59,074 nt of DNA, taken from Maritimibacter sp. (GTDB taxonomy: Bacteria > Pseudomonadota > Alphaproteobacteria > Rhodobacterales > Rhodobacteraceae). The translations under genes and the position numbers were made by a program. Position 1 is the stretch's first letter. Every line of letters starts with the position of its first letter. The notes under the pieces are model-generated. The model had not been told where the DNA came from and did not search any database. It saw nothing but the letters and a program-made list of their open reading frames with translations. Where the stretch lies: the NCBI GenBank assembly GCA_002701395.1, contig NZVC01000021.1, positions 1 to 59,074 of the forward strand, written 5' to 3'. Shown here piece by piece: positions 59,074-59,074 of the stretch.

Positions 59074-59074
59074 A

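Overview
The window is high-GC DNA from an alphaproteobacterium, most likely a marine or soil member of the Rhodobacterales (Roseobacter/Paracoccaceae type). The evidence for this is the proteobacterial inositol operon with a two-domain IolC, a tripartite tricarboxylate transporter, an RTX protein with a Hint domain, and a short LOV protein that resembles the one known from Rhodobacter sphaeroides. I recognise no rRNA, tRNA or CRISPR array. Almost the whole window is accessory catabolic DNA: five transport-plus-enzyme cassettes placed side by side, each with its own regulator, then a signalling locus, a broken surface-protein gene and an insertion sequence at the right edge.

Region 1 (1-8211) is a myo-inositol operon on the minus strand, read iolG-iolC-iolD-iolE-iolB, preceded by a LacI-type regulator. 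Both the operon and the regulator carry copies of a CGTCAT/ATGACG half-site. Region 2 (8238-13847) is a second LacI regulator diverging from an iron/sugar-phosphate-type ABC transporter (binding protein, fused double permease, ATPase). A NUDIX hydrolase follows. Region 3 (14722-20962) is a GntR/FCD regulator diverging from an FAD D-2-hydroxyacid dehydrogenase, a TctCBA-type transporter and a PEP-mutase/isocitrate-lyase family enzyme. This looks like a hydroxy-di- or tricarboxylate pathway. A CPA1 Na+/H+ antiporter (20981-23494) and a decayed RTX-Hint gene (23636-25071) separate it from the next cassette.

Region 4 (25245-39989) appears to be an IclR-governed cassette: GMC oxidoreductase and RidA on the plus strand, then PLP ammonia-lyase, ribose-type transporter (with one permease fused to its ATPase) and aldehyde dehydrogenase on the minus strand, then IclR and an M20 amidohydrolase on the plus strand. 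A near-identical motif precedes the GMC gene and lies between the PLP-lyase and iclR genes, so the two ends are probably co-regulated. A threonine-synthase-like enzyme, an MBL hydrolase and an SDR dehydrogenase follow. Region 5 (40058-49366) is a carbohydrate ABC transporter with ATPase, an N-acyl-D-amino-acid deacylase-like amidohydrolase, a LacI regulator, a UPF0309 SIS-domain protein and an FGGY kinase. A TTAATCGTT motif recurs in front of three of its (or adjacent) minus-strand transcription units.

Region 6 (49448-59074) holds an SH3 lipoprotein, a remnant of a formylglycine-generating enzyme, a Gfo/Idh dehydrogenase, and a compact LOV photoreceptor / CheB-CheR-PAS-histidine kinase / receiver operon. 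After these comes the 3' part of an RTX adhesin-like gene whose 5' part is cut off by an IS256-family element. The right inverted repeat of that element ends one base before the window does.
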